A stretch of DNA of 64,000 nucleotides from Franconibacter pulveris DSM 19144. GTDB lineage: Bacteria > Pseudomonadota > Gammaproteobacteria > Enterobacterales > Enterobacteriaceae. The DNA lies in assembly GCA_000621185.1 (NCBI GenBank), contig JHYZ01000019.1:1-64000 (forward strand), read 5' to 3'. Below the pieces are notes generated by a model. It worked only from the letters and a program-made list of their open reading frames with translations, ran no database searches and had not been told where the DNA came from. Below are positions 52,035-60,979 of the stretch, piece by piece. The number at the start of each line of letters is the position of its first letter. Position 1 is the stretch's first letter. The position numbers and the translations under genes were made by a program.

Positions 52035-53264
52035 ATGGTGACTGCAACGCAAGGTACGAAATCCGGGGCAATAACGCATCGCATGCTGGTCCCGCGGCTG
52101 TCGTTAATGATGTTTATTCAGTTCTTTATCTGGGGGAGCTGGTCCGTCACCCTGGGGCTGGTGATGTCGCAGCACAACATGTCGCTGCTGATTGGCGACG
52201 CCTTCTCCGCCGGGCCTATCGCCTCGATTCTTTCCCCCTTTGTGCTGGGCATGCTGGTGGACCGCTTTTTCCCGTCGCAGAAAGTGCTGGCGGTCATGCA
52301 TCTGGCGGGCGCGGTCATTTTGTGGTTTGTGCCGCAGGCCTTGATTGCGGAAAACGGCGTGCTGCTGATTGCGCTGCTGTTCGGCTACACGCTTTGCTAT
52401 ATGCCGACGCTGGCGCTGACCAATAACATCGCTTTCCATAGTCTTGCGAACAGCGAGAAGAGCTTCCCGGTGGTGCGCGTGTTCGGCACCATCGGCTGGA
52501 TTGTGGCGGGCATGTTTATCGGCTTTACCGGCATCGCCGCCAGCGTCTCTATCTTTACGCTCGCCGCCGTCTGTTCGGTTATCCTCGCCCTCTACAGCCT
52601 GACGCTGCCGCACACGCCAGCGCCGGCGAAAGGGCTGCCGTTTAAAGTGCGCGATATGTTCTGCGCCGACGCCTTCGCGCTGCTGAAAGTGCGCCATTTC
52701 TTTATCTTCGGCCTCTGCGCCACGCTCATTTCCATACCGCTTGGCACCTATTACGCCTTTACCGCCTCCTGGCTTGCCGACGCGGGCGTGGAAAACGTCA
52801 GCACGCTGATGTCTTTCGGCCAGATGTCGGAAATCTTTTTCATGCTGGTTATCCCGCTGCTGTTCCGTCGCCTCGGGGTGAAGTACATGCTGCTGATTGG
52901 CATGTTCGCCTGGTTTGTACGCTACGCCTTGTTCGCCATGGGAATGGGCGATGAGACGCGCATGCTTATCCTGCTCGGCATTCTGCTGCACGGCGTCTGT
53001 TATGACTTTTTCTTCGTGGTGGGATTCATCTACACCGACCGCGTGGCGGGTGAGCAGGTGAAAGGCCAGGCGCAGAGCATGGTGGTGATGTTTACCTACG
53101 GCATCGGCATGCTGCTCGGCTCGCAAATTTCCGGCGCGCTCTATAACAACCTGGTGGCGGGGCAGCCATCCGCTGAAAACTGGGCGCTGTTCTGGTGGAT
53201 CCCGGCCATCGCCGCCGCCGCTATCGCCATTCTTTTCTTCTTTACCTTTAAGTACCGCGATTAA
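52035..53264 (+). CDS. MFS transporter, nucleoside:H+ symporter (NHS/NupG-like) family
   Basis: A 409-residue carrier with 12 helices. The phrases LSLMMFIQFFIWGSWSVTLG, YMPTLALTNNIAFHSL and VRVFGTIGWIVAGM match NupG and XapB. In sugar-degradation operons such members carry sugars or glycosides. Two LacI-type palindromes control its promoter. It heads an operon with a TIM-barrel isomerase and a Gfo/Idh/MocA dehydrogenase, so its cargo is likely a sugar or sugar derivative processed by those enzymes. Confidence 0.85.
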   Translation: MVTATQGTKSGAITHRMLVPRLSLMMFIQFFIWGSWSVTLGLVMSQHNMSLLIGDAFSAGPIASILSPFVLGMLVDRFFPSQKVLAVMHLAGAVILWFVPQALIAENGVLLIALLFGYTLCYMPTLALTNNIAFHSLANSEKSFPVVRVFGTIGWIVAGMFIGFTGIAASVSIFTLAAVCSVILALYSLTLPHTPAPAKGLPFKVRDMFCADAFALLKVRHFFIFGLCATLISIPLGTYYAFTASWLADAGVENVSTLMSFGQMSEIFFMLVIPLLFRRLGVKYMLLIGMFAWFVRYALFAMGMGDETRMLILLGILLHGVCYDFFFVVGFIYTDRVAGEQVKGQAQSMVVMFTYGIGMLLGSQISGALYNNLVAGQPSAENWALFWWIPAIAAAAIAILFFFTFKYRD

Positions 53265-53284
53265 CCCTTTTCAGGAGGTGGTTT

Positions 53285-54355
53285 TTGAAGACATTAAAAG
53301 GACCGGGGATTTTTCTATCGCAGTTTATCGGCCCGCAGGCGCCGTTCAATACGCTGGAAGGGCTGGCGCAATGGGCGGCGGCGCTGGGTTATAACGCGCT
53401 GCAAATCCCCTGCAACCATCCGGCTATTTTCGACCTGAGCCAGGCGGCGGCAAGCCAGACTTATTGCGACGAGGTGGCGGGCATGCTTGCGGAGCACGGG
53501 CTTGTCATCAGCGAGCTGTCCACGCACCTGGAGGGCCAGCTGGTGGCGGTGCACCCGGCACATGACGTCGCTTTTGATAACTTCGCGCCGCCCGCGGTGC
53601 GGGGGAACAGCGCGAGGCGCACGCAGTGGGCGACGCAGCGGGTCAGGGAGGCCGCCGCCGCCTCGCAGAAGCTGGGACTGCGCGCGCACGCCACCTTCTC
53701 CGGCTCGCTGGCCTGGCCTTACGTTTATCCGTGGCCGCCGCACAACCCGCAGCTGCTGAGCGAAGCGTTCGCCGAGCTGGCCCGCCGCTGGCGGCCGATT
53801 CTCGACTGCTTTGACGAGCATGGCGTGGATCTCTGCTACGAAATCCACCCGGGGGAAGATCTGCATGACGGCGTCACGTTTGAGCGGTTTCTGGCCGCGG
53901 TAAACGACCACCCGCGCGCCAGCATCTTGTTTGACCCAAGCCACTTGCATTTGCAGCACATCGATTATGCGCAGTTTATCGATATCTACCATGCGCGTAT
54001 CAAGGCGTTTCACGTCAAGGATGCGGAGTATCTGCCGAACGGCCGCAGCGGCGTCTATGGCGGCTATCAGCGCTGGATAGACAGGGCGGGCCGCTTCCGC
54101 TCGCCGGGCGACGGGCAGATCGATTTCAAAACCATTTTCAGCAAGCTGGCGCAGTATGACTACGGCGGCTGGGCAGTGCTGGAGTGGGAGTGCTGCCTGA
54201 AAGATGCCGCCACCGGCGCGCGCGAAGGGGCGGAATTTATCCGCCAGCACATTATTCCGGTGGCGGATCGGGCGTTTGATGATTTTGCCGCCCAGCAGAG
54301 CGACGACGCGCTCGTGCGCGCCCAGCTGGGGCTGGCTCAGGGAGGCGAGAGATGA
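53285..54355 (+). CDS. TIM-barrel sugar isomerase/epimerase (AP endonuclease 2 fold)
   Basis: TTG start with an AGGAGG site; 356 residues. The xylose-isomerase-like barrel carries a metal-binding set: Glu186 (CYEIHPGEDLHDG), Asp217 (LFDPSHLHL), His243 (AFHVKDAEY) and Glu300 (AVLEWECC). That pattern fits Mn/Mg-dependent sugar isomerases and epimerases. It overlaps the next gene by ATGA. It probably interconverts an intermediate made or used by the dehydrogenase, in a pathway that may involve keto-sugars. Confidence 0.85.
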   Translation: MKTLKGPGIFLSQFIGPQAPFNTLEGLAQWAAALGYNALQIPCNHPAIFDLSQAAASQTYCDEVAGMLAEHGLVISELSTHLEGQLVAVHPAHDVAFDNFAPPAVRGNSARRTQWATQRVREAAAASQKLGLRAHATFSGSLAWPYVYPWPPHNPQLLSEAFAELARRWRPILDCFDEHGVDLCYEIHPGEDLHDGVTFERFLAAVNDHPRASILFDPSHLHLQHIDYAQFIDIYHARIKAFHVKDAEYLPNGRSGVYGGYQRWIDRAGRFRSPGDGQIDFKTIFSKLAQYDYGGWAVLEWECCLKDAATGAREGAEFIRQHIIPVADRAFDDFAAQQSDDALVRAQLGLAQGGER

Positions 54356-55503
54356 TAAACGTCGGCATTATCGGCACAGGGTTCATCGGTCCGGCGCACA
54401 TAGAGGCGCTGCGCCGCCTCGGCAACGTCGCGGTGGTGGCCCTTTGTGATTCAAACCAGGCGAGCGCCGACGCGCACGCGCAGCAGCTTCACGTCCCCCA
54501 TGCCTACAGCGATGTGGCCGCTTTTCTGCAACACCCTGACCTGCATGTGGTGCATAACTGCACGCCGAACCATCTGCACGCGGCGATAAACCGCCAGATT
54601 ATCCAGGCCGGCAAGCATGTTTTTTCGGAAAAACCGCTTTGCATGACGCTGGAGGAGGCCCGCACACTGGTGCGTCTTGCAGAAGAGGCGGGCGTGGCGC
54701 ATGGCGTGAGCTTCGTGTATCGCCAGTTCGCCATGGTGCAGCAGGCCGCAAGCATGGTGAGAAACGGCGAAACGGGCCGTCTTTTCGCCGTGCAGGGCAG
54801 CTACCTGCAGGACTGGATGCTGGAGGAAACAGACTACAACTGGCGAGTGGAGGCCGGGAAGGGCGGCGCTTCGCGCGCGGTCGCCGATATCGGTTCCCAC
54901 TGGTGCGATACCGCGCAGTTCATTACCGGGCGCAAAATCGTTGAGGTGATGGCGGACCTCGCCATCGTCTGGCCAACCCGCAAGGCAAGCCAGCAGGGCG
55001 CGGCCACCTTCGGCGGGCAGCAGCAGGCGGCTCAGTATGATGAGAAGCCGGTGACCACGGAAGATATGGGCTTCGTGCTGCTGCGCTTTGAGGATGGCGC
55101 GAAAGGGAGCTTCAGCGTGTCGCAGGTGGCCGCCGGGCGTAAAAACCGCCTGAGCCTGGAGGTGAGCGGCAGCGCGGCGTCGCTCGCCTGGGACCAGGAG
55201 ACGCCGCAGCAGATGTGGATAGGCCATCGCCGCCACGCCAATCAGATCCTCTCAGACGATCCTTCCTTGCTGAACGGCGACATAGCGGCGCGGGCGCGCT
55301 TTCCCGGCGGCCATATCGAAGGCTGGCCGGACGCGTTTCGCGCCATGATGGCGGCGTTTTATCAGGCGGTGGAAAAGGGCCGCATGCCTGAACGGGGGGC
55401 GGCGGACTTCGCCACTTTCCACGACGGCGCGCAGGTCATGGCGGTCGTCGAGGCGATTATGCAGAGCCACCAGCAGCAGCGCTGGGTTAAGGTACAATAC
55501 TGA
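54352..55503 (+). CDS. Gfo/Idh/MocA-family oxidoreductase
   Basis: A 383-residue NAD(P)-dependent dehydrogenase. It has the Rossmann GTGFIG (8-13), the EKP motif at 93-95 with its catalytic Lys, and a C-terminal domain with the SHWCDTAQFITG segment. These enzymes oxidise or reduce sugars, inositols or glycosides. Translation is coupled to the isomerase. A hairpin follows its stop. Substrate unknown. Confidence 0.9.
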   Translation: MINVGIIGTGFIGPAHIEALRRLGNVAVVALCDSNQASADAHAQQLHVPHAYSDVAAFLQHPDLHVVHNCTPNHLHAAINRQIIQAGKHVFSEKPLCMTLEEARTLVRLAEEAGVAHGVSFVYRQFAMVQQAASMVRNGETGRLFAVQGSYLQDWMLEETDYNWRVEAGKGGASRAVADIGSHWCDTAQFITGRKIVEVMADLAIVWPTRKASQQGAATFGGQQQAAQYDEKPVTTEDMGFVLLRFEDGAKGSFSVSQVAAGRKNRLSLEVSGSAASLAWDQETPQQMWIGHRRHANQILSDDPSLLNGDIAARARFPGGHIEGWPDAFRAMMAAFYQAVEKGRMPERGAADFATFHDGAQVMAVVEAIMQSHQQQRWVKVQY

Positions 55504-55507
55504 CGAG

Positions 55508-55531
55508 GCCCGGCGGCTCAGCGCGCCGGGC
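55508..55531 (+). terminator. hairpin after the Gfo/Idh/MocA gene
   Basis: GCCCGGCG, 8-base loop, CGCCGGGC, then TAACTTCTTG. It is a strong stem with a weak T-tract, so it is likely a partial terminator between the operon and the LacI gene. Confidence 0.55.
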
Positions 55532-55601
55532 TAACTTCTTGTCGCCCGGGAATTTATGGTAGCCTGCTTACTACCCGTGTTTCCCAGGAAGTGTTACCAC
55601 C

Positions 55602-56582
55602 ATGTCCATTCAAAAGATCGCCCGGCTGGCGGGGGTTTCGGTTGCTACGGTGTCACGCGTGCTGAACAACAGCGACACCGTAAAGGAAAAGAACCGCGAG
55701 AAAGTCCTGCAGGCGATCAAGGCCAGTAACTATCAACCGAACCTGTTAGCGCGGCAGCTGCGTACCGCGCGCAGCTCAATGGTGCTGGTGCTGGTTTCTG
55801 ACATTACCAACCCGTTTTGCGCCGAGCTGGTAAAAGGCATTGAGGAGCAGGCGGAGCAGCAGGGCTACCGTATTCTGCTGTGCAACTCCGGCTCCGATAT
55901 CCGACGTTCGCGCTCCAGCCTGCAACTGCTCTCGGGCAAAATTGTCGATGGCGTTATCACCATGGATGCGTTCACCACGTTACCGGAACTCACCCAGCTG
56001 ATTGGCGACACGCCCTGGGTGCAGTGCGCTGAATATGCCGACGCCGGGGATATCTCGTGCGTGGGCATTAACGACGTCGACGCGTCGCGCCAGCTGGTGC
56101 GTCACCTGGTGGAGAGCGGACGTCAGCGCATTGCGCTCATTAACCACGATCTCAGTTACAAATACGCCCAGCTGCGCCAGCAGGGTTATCAGCAGGAGTT
56201 GCGAAGCCGCCAGCTGGAGTGGCAGGCGATAACGTACGCCAGCGCGCTGAGCTTCAGCGCCGGCAAACAGGCGATGGAAACGTTGCTGCAACAAGAGACG
56301 CGCCCGGACGCGGTATTTGCCATCTCCGACACGCTGGCGGCAGGGGCGATGTCCGCCATCCGGCAGGCGGGGCTGCGCGTGCCGCAGGATATCGCCGTGG
56401 CGGGCTTCGACGGCACGGAGCTCGCGGAAATGGTGTCGCCGCCGCTCACCACCATCGCGCAGCCTTCGCGCGATATCGGCCGCAAGGCCTTCAGCCTGTT
56501 GCAGCAAAAAATGGATAACCCGCATGCGCCGACCGAGCGGGTGATGATGGACTGGCGGCTCATTGTGCGCGCCAGCACCTGA
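55602..56582 (+). CDS. LacI-family repressor
   Basis: A 326-residue LacI/GalR regulator: HTH at residues 3-23 (IARLAGVSVATVSRVLNN), hinge to about 60, then a sugar-binding domain (ITNPFCAELVKGIEEQAEQQG, VAGFDGTELAEMV). It lies downstream of the MFS/isomerase/dehydrogenase operon, whose promoter carries two LacI-type palindromes, so it is the probable repressor. The ribitol operon that follows is another possible target, though I see no copy of the palindrome there. A GGTAG...CTACC repeat at 55558-55575 may be a self-control site. Confidence 0.92.
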   Translation: MSIQKIARLAGVSVATVSRVLNNSDTVKEKNREKVLQAIKASNYQPNLLARQLRTARSSMVLVLVSDITNPFCAELVKGIEEQAEQQGYRILLCNSGSDIRRSRSSLQLLSGKIVDGVITMDAFTTLPELTQLIGDTPWVQCAEYADAGDISCVGINDVDASRQLVRHLVESGRQRIALINHDLSYKYAQLRQQGYQQELRSRQLEWQAITYASALSFSAGKQAMETLLQQETRPDAVFAISDTLAAGAMSAIRQAGLRVPQDIAVAGFDGTELAEMVSPPLTTIAQPSRDIGRKAFSLLQQKMDNPHAPTERVMMDWRLIVRAST

Positions 56583-56651
56583 AACCCGCGTTACCGCCGC
56601 AAAACCCGCCGCCTGCTGGCTTCCTCATAAAATTACGCGTGCGGTTGAGGG

Positions 56652-56678
56652 AAAGGCGCCCACTGGGGCGCCTTTTTT
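56652..56678 (+). terminator. intrinsic terminator after lacI-type gene
   Basis: AAAGGCGCCC, loop ACTG, GGGCGCCTTTTTT. It separates the repressor from the ribitol ABC operon. Confidence 0.92.
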
Positions 56679-57004
56679 ATTCAGCCGAAGCGGTTGATTT
56701 TTTTGCTGTTTTCCCGCTTTCAGTCACACATTTACAACTCTTTTGCTGCGGGCTTAACCAAAACCGGGTTCCCGATAATCATCGCCTGATGGTTGCGCTA
56801 ATGTATTAACAAAGTAAATAAAATGTGAATTAACAGCGCTGACTCCGTTGAGGAAAATGCCCGTCCGGGAAGCGTCTGTGGTGTAACCCAGACCCGCTGC
56901 TGTCCCGCCGTCCCTTTCCCCGTCTCTCTCGTTTGCCATGGACATCTGCAGGCCCGGCGCCTGCGCACGTTGCACTGCGTTCCGCTTACCTGAGGAGAAG
57001 AGAA
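56679..57004. other. upstream region of the ribitol operon
   Basis: No gene. It carries the GAGGAG ribosome site of the binding-protein gene. A TGTGA half-site at about 56824 has no matching half. No copy of the GTAATCGATTAC palindrome is present. Confidence 0.45.
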
Positions 57005-58048
57005 ATGAGCTACCGCACGATCCTGATGGCATCGGCAGCGATAATGATGTCCGCAACGGGGAGCGCCCGGGCGGCGGAGTCCGCCACGGTCGCGTTTTTG
57101 ATGCCCGATCAGGCCTCCACCCGCTACGAGCAGCATGACTATCCGGGCTTTAAAGCGGAAATGGCTAAGCTTTGCCCCGACTGTAAAGTCATCTATCAGA
57201 ACGCCAACGCCAGCGCCTCTTTGCAACAGCAGCAGTTCAACTCGGTGATTGCGCAGGGGGCGAAGGTGGTGGTGCTGGATCCGGTTGACTCGTCGGCGGC
57301 GGCGGGGCTGATGGAGATCGCCCATTCACAGGATGTCAAAGTGATTGCCTATGACCGTCCCATCCCGGACAGACCCGCGGATTTCTACGTCTCTTTCGAC
57401 AATGAAGGGATAGGCTACGCCATCTCTGAATCGCTGGTCGTGCATCTTAAAGCCTCAGGCGTCCCGCAGGGCGCGGGCGTATTGCAGATAAACGGCTCGC
57501 CCACCGATGCCGCCGCCGGGCTGATTCGCAACGGCATCCATCGTGGGCTTAAAGAATCGGGCTACAAAACCCTGGCCGAGTATGACACGCCAGACTGGGC
57601 GCCGCCCAAAGCGCAGGAGTGGACCGCCGGGCAGATAACGCGCTTCGGCGATCAGATTAAAGGCGTTGTCGCCGCCAACGACGGGACCGGCGGCGGAGCC
57701 ATCGCCGCCTTTAAAGCTGCGGGCGTCACGCCGCTGCCGCCAGTCACGGGCAATGACGCCACTATCGCGGCGCTGCAGTTGATTATTGCAGGCGACCAGT
57801 ACAACACCATTTCCAAACCCTCCGAGATTGTGGCCGCCGCCGCCGCCAATGCGGCGATGGCGCTGGTGGAGGGGAAATCGCCTAAAGCCACCACCACGCT
57901 CTACAACACGCCTTCGCAGCTGTTTACCCCGGCGGTGGTGACGAAAGAAAACATCAAAGCGGAAATCTTCGATAAGAAGATCCAGACTCCCGCCCAGGTC
58001 TGTACCGGCGAGTATGCAGAGGAGTGCAAAGCGTTAGGCATTCAGTAA
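57005..58048 (+). CDS. sugar ABC transporter binding protein, XylF/RbsB-like
   Basis: The start at 57005 has GAGGAG upstream and gives a signal peptide (1-23, ending ARA) on a 347-residue periplasmic protein. It resembles the pentose binding proteins (VAFLMPDQASTRYEQHDYPGF, VVVLDPVDSSAAAGLMEIAH, AYDRPIPDRPADFYVSFDNE). As first gene in an operon with ribitol dehydrogenase and a ribulokinase, it probably captures ribitol or a related pentitol. The longer frame to 56933 has no ribosome site. Confidence 0.88.
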   Translation: MSYRTILMASAAIMMSATGSARAAESATVAFLMPDQASTRYEQHDYPGFKAEMAKLCPDCKVIYQNANASASLQQQQFNSVIAQGAKVVVLDPVDSSAAAGLMEIAHSQDVKVIAYDRPIPDRPADFYVSFDNEGIGYAISESLVVHLKASGVPQGAGVLQINGSPTDAAAGLIRNGIHRGLKESGYKTLAEYDTPDWAPPKAQEWTAGQITRFGDQIKGVVAANDGTGGGAIAAFKAAGVTPLPPVTGNDATIAALQLIIAGDQYNTISKPSEIVAAAAANAAMALVEGKSPKATTTLYNTPSQLFTPAVVTKENIKAEIFDKKIQTPAQVCTGEYAEECKALGIQ

Positions 58049-58108
58049 GTCATGGGCGACAGGCCCGGGGACGAGGCCGGTCTGCCGCCATCCACGTCAG
58101 GGGGCGTT

Positions 58109-58927
58109 ATGGTGAATGAAGGCAAAGCGTCCGGTCACGGGCGACCGATACTGAAGCTCAGCGGCGTTTCAAAAAACTTCGGCGCCGTATCAGCCCTGAC
58201 GGATATCGATCTGGAAATTTACGCCGGTGAAGTGGTCGCGCTGGTGGGCGATAACGGCGCAGGCAAATCAACGCTGGTTAAAATCCTGGCTGGCGTGCAT
58301 CAGCCGACGTCGGGCAGGGTGGAATTTGAAGGGCAGGAGGTGAACCTCGACAGCCCGGGCAAAGCGCTGGAGTACGGCATCGCCACGGTGTTTCAGGATC
58401 TGGCGCTGTGCGAAAACCTGGATGTAGTCGCCAATCTGTTTTTAGGCCATGAGCTTTCCGCCTGGCAACTGGATGAAGTGGCGATGGAGGTGCGCGCCTG
58501 GACGCTGTTGCAGGAGCTGGCGGCCCGTATTCCTTCCGTGCGCGAGCCTGTCGCCTCACTCTCCGGCGGCCAGCGGCAGACGGTCGCCATCGCCCGGTCG
58601 CTGTTGTTGGATCCGAAAATCGTCATGCTCGATGAGCCTACCGCCGCGTTGGGGGTCGCCCAGACCGCCGAAGTGCTTAACCTGATAGAGCGCATCCGCG
58701 CCCGCGGGCTGGGGGTGATTATTATCAGCCATAACATGGAGGACGTACGGGCGGTGGCGGACCGCATCGTGGTGCTGCGCCTGGGGCGCAACACCGGCAT
58801 CTTTACGCCAGAAGCGTCGAACCAGGAGCTGGTGGCGGCCATTACCGGCGCCACGGAAAACGCCGTATCGCGCCGGGTGGAGAGAAAATCCGCCCCCCAT
58901 CCCGCAGGAAGGGAGGTTAGCCCATGA
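58109..58927 (+). CDS. sugar ABC transporter ATPase, single-domain (FrcA-like)
   Basis: The start at 58109 follows a run of G bases that can act as ribosome site; an in-frame ATG at 58052 directly after the preceding stop would add 19 unusual residues. The 272-residue protein has one ABC domain with Walker A GDNGAGKST (47-55), LSGGQRQ and LDEPTAALG, unlike the two-domain XylG and RbsA. Single-domain ATPases of this kind work as dimers (FrcA type). Overlaps the permease by ATGA. Confidence 0.88.
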   Translation: MVNEGKASGHGRPILKLSGVSKNFGAVSALTDIDLEIYAGEVVALVGDNGAGKSTLVKILAGVHQPTSGRVEFEGQEVNLDSPGKALEYGIATVFQDLALCENLDVVANLFLGHELSAWQLDEVAMEVRAWTLLQELAARIPSVREPVASLSGGQRQTVAIARSLLLDPKIVMLDEPTAALGVAQTAEVLNLIERIRARGLGVIIISHNMEDVRAVADRIVVLRLGRNTGIFTPEASNQELVAAITGATENAVSRRVERKSAPHPAGREVSP

Positions 58928-60189
58928 CGACGCCTGCCAAAAAAACGCCTGTCCCAAACCCGCGCGCCGCGCTCGACCGTAGCGACGAACGGTTGCGCCA
59001 TAACGAGGGCCTTACCGCCATTCTCTATACCTTTATCGACCGGATTAAAAGCGGCGACCTTGGGATGATCCCGGTGGTGCTGGGGTTGATTCTTATCTCG
59101 GCGGCGTTCAGCCTGCTTAACCCGGTTTACCTGGCGCCCAATAATCTGGTGAATATGCTGTTTGACTGCGCCACCGTCGGGTTTATCTCGCTTGGCATCG
59201 TGTGCGTGTTGATGCTCGGCGAAATCGACCTTTCCGTCGGTTCGATGAGCGGCCTGGCTTCCGCCATTATCGGGGTGCTGTGGGTCAACCACGGGTGGCC
59301 TGTTGCGGGGGCTATTGTGGCGGCGCTGATAACCGGGGCGCTGGTAGGCCTGGTTTACGCCCAGCTCTATACCCGCCTCGGCATGCCAAGCTTTGTCGCG
59401 ACGCTTGCCGGGCTGCTGGCCCTGCTGGGGATGCAGCTTTATATTCTGGGGCCGTCCGGCAGCATTAACTTGCCCTATATTTCGCCGCTGGTGCGCTTTG
59501 GCCAGGTGATGGTGATGCCCGATGCGCTCGCCTACCTGGCGGCCCTGATCCCGGGAGTGGTGATGATAGCGCAGGGGCTGAAAACCCGCGCCCGACGCGA
59601 GCAGGTCAACCTCTCTTCGGAGCCGATGAGCGCGCTGCTGATTCGCGCCATTGTGCTGACGGCTATCTTTGAATTCGCCGTCTTTTACCTCAACCTCGGG
59701 CGCGGCGTGCCCTGGATTTTCGGCCTGTTCGTGGTGTTTGCAGCGCTGCTTAACTACGCCCTTAAGCGCACCAAATGGGGACGCTCGATGTTCGCTATCG
59801 GCGGCAACCGCGAAGCGGCGCGTCGTTCGGGCATCAACGTGCGGGCCATTTACATTAGCGCCTTTATGCTCTGCACCACCTTTGCCACCGCAGGCGGAAT
59901 TCTGGCCGCCGCCCGGCTCGCCTCTGCCAGCCAGCAGGCGGGGACGGGCGACGTGAACCTTAACGCCATCGCGGCGGCGGTGATTGGCGGCACCAGCCTG
60001 TTCGGCGGGCGGGGCAGCGCCTGGTCTGCGCTGCTGGGGATTATCGTTATTCAGTCCATCTCCAACGGCCTGACGCTGCTGAACCTGCCGTCTTCCCTGC
60101 GCTACATGATTACGGGCGGCGTGCTCGCTATCGCCGTTATCGTCGATTCCCTCGCCCGGCGCACGCGCGTCTCGCACGGCCGCGCCTGA
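58924..60189 (+). CDS. sugar ABC transporter permease, XylH/FrcC-like
   Basis: A 421-residue permease with about 10-11 helices, including the family's [17 protein letters not shown] segment and the late [19 protein letters not shown]. It follows the ATPase with an ATGA overlap. A long antisense frame opposite it is a GC-rich artefact. It forms the pore of the predicted ribitol/pentitol importer. Confidence 0.9.
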   Translation: MTTPAKKTPVPNPRAALDRSDERLRHNEGLTAILYTFIDRIKSGDLGMIPVVLGLILISAAFSLLNPVYLAPNNLVNMLFDCATVGFISLGIVCVLMLGEIDLSVGSMSGLASAIIGVLWVNHGWPVAGAIVAALITGALVGLVYAQLYTRLGMPSFVATLAGLLALLGMQLYILGPSGSINLPYISPLVRFGQVMVMPDALAYLAALIPGVVMIAQGLKTRARREQVNLSSEPMSALLIRAIVLTAIFEFAVFYLNLGRGVPWIFGLFVVFAALLNYALKRTKWGRSMFAIGGNREAARRSGINVRAIYISAFMLCTTFATAGGILAAARLASASQQAGTGDVNLNAIAAAVIGGTSLFGGRGSAWSALLGIIVIQSISNGLTLLNLPSSLRYMITGGVLAIAVIVDSLARRTRVSHGRA

Positions 60190-60208
60190 GTCTTTACAGG
60201 AGAAACCC

Positions 60209-60937
60209 ATGCTTGATCCCTTTGAGAATAAAGTTGTCGCCATCACCGGCGCCGCCTCAGGCATTGGCCTTGAGTGCGCCCGCACCTTTCTCGCCGCAGG
60301 GGCGAAGGTGGTGCTGATTGACCGGGCGCGCGACAGGCTGGAGCAGCTCACCCGCGAGATGGGCGACGGGGCGTTTGCGCTGGTTATCGACCTGCTAAAG
60401 CCGCAGGAGGTTTCCGGCATGTTGCAGGGCATCCTTGATGCGGCAGGGGGGCTGGATATTTTCCACGCCAATGCCGGCGCCTATGTGGGCGGGCCGATTG
60501 AAGCGGGCAACCCGGACGACTGGGACCGCATGCTCAACCTGAATATCAATGCGGCGTTTCGCTCCGTGCACGCGGTGCTGCCGCATATGATCGCGCAAAA
60601 ATCGGGCGACATTCTCTTCACTAGTTCGATAGCGGGTGTCGTGCCGGTTATCTGGGAGCCGATTTATACAGCCTCGAAATTTGCCGTTCAGGCGTTTGTT
60701 CACACCACGCGTCGGCAGGTTGCGAAGTATGGCATACGCGTGGGGGCGGTGCTGCCCGGCCCGGTGGTGACCGCGCTGCTGGATGACTGGCCGAAAGAGA
60801 AAATGGAAGAGGCGCTGGCGAACGGCAGCCTGATGCAGCCGAAAGAGGTGGCGGAGGCTATCTTGTTTATGGTGACCCGACCGCGAAACGTCACGGTGCG
60901 CGATCTGGTCATTCTGCCTAACAGCGTGGATCTGTGA
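60209..60937 (+). CDS. rbtD: ribitol 2-dehydrogenase (SDR family)
   Basis: Oxidises ribitol to D-ribulose with NAD. The 242-residue SDR matches Klebsiella ribitol dehydrogenase along its length from memory ([68 protein letters not shown] at the end). The nucleotide site is GAASGIG (14-20), and the catalytic triad is Ser140, Tyr153 and Lys157. AGGAG precedes the ATG. It follows the ABC permease gene and precedes a ribulokinase, so the pathway ribitol to ribulose to ribulose-5-phosphate is complete. Confidence 0.9.
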   Translation: MLDPFENKVVAITGAASGIGLECARTFLAAGAKVVLIDRARDRLEQLTREMGDGAFALVIDLLKPQEVSGMLQGILDAAGGLDIFHANAGAYVGGPIEAGNPDDWDRMLNLNINAAFRSVHAVLPHMIAQKSGDILFTSSIAGVVPVIWEPIYTASKFAVQAFVHTTRRQVAKYGIRVGAVLPGPVVTALLDDWPKEKMEEALANGSLMQPKEVAEAILFMVTRPRNVTVRDLVILPNSVDL

Positions 60938-60979
60938 CGTGACACTGTAACCCATTGGCCGGACGACAACGGAGAAACG

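Noticed and set aside
58393-60471. 692-codon open frame on the minus strand
   Set aside because: It lies opposite the ABC ATPase and permease genes, which have clear family motifs. The product is low-complexity (rich in His, Arg, Gln, Ala), as usual for antisense frames in GC-rich genes.
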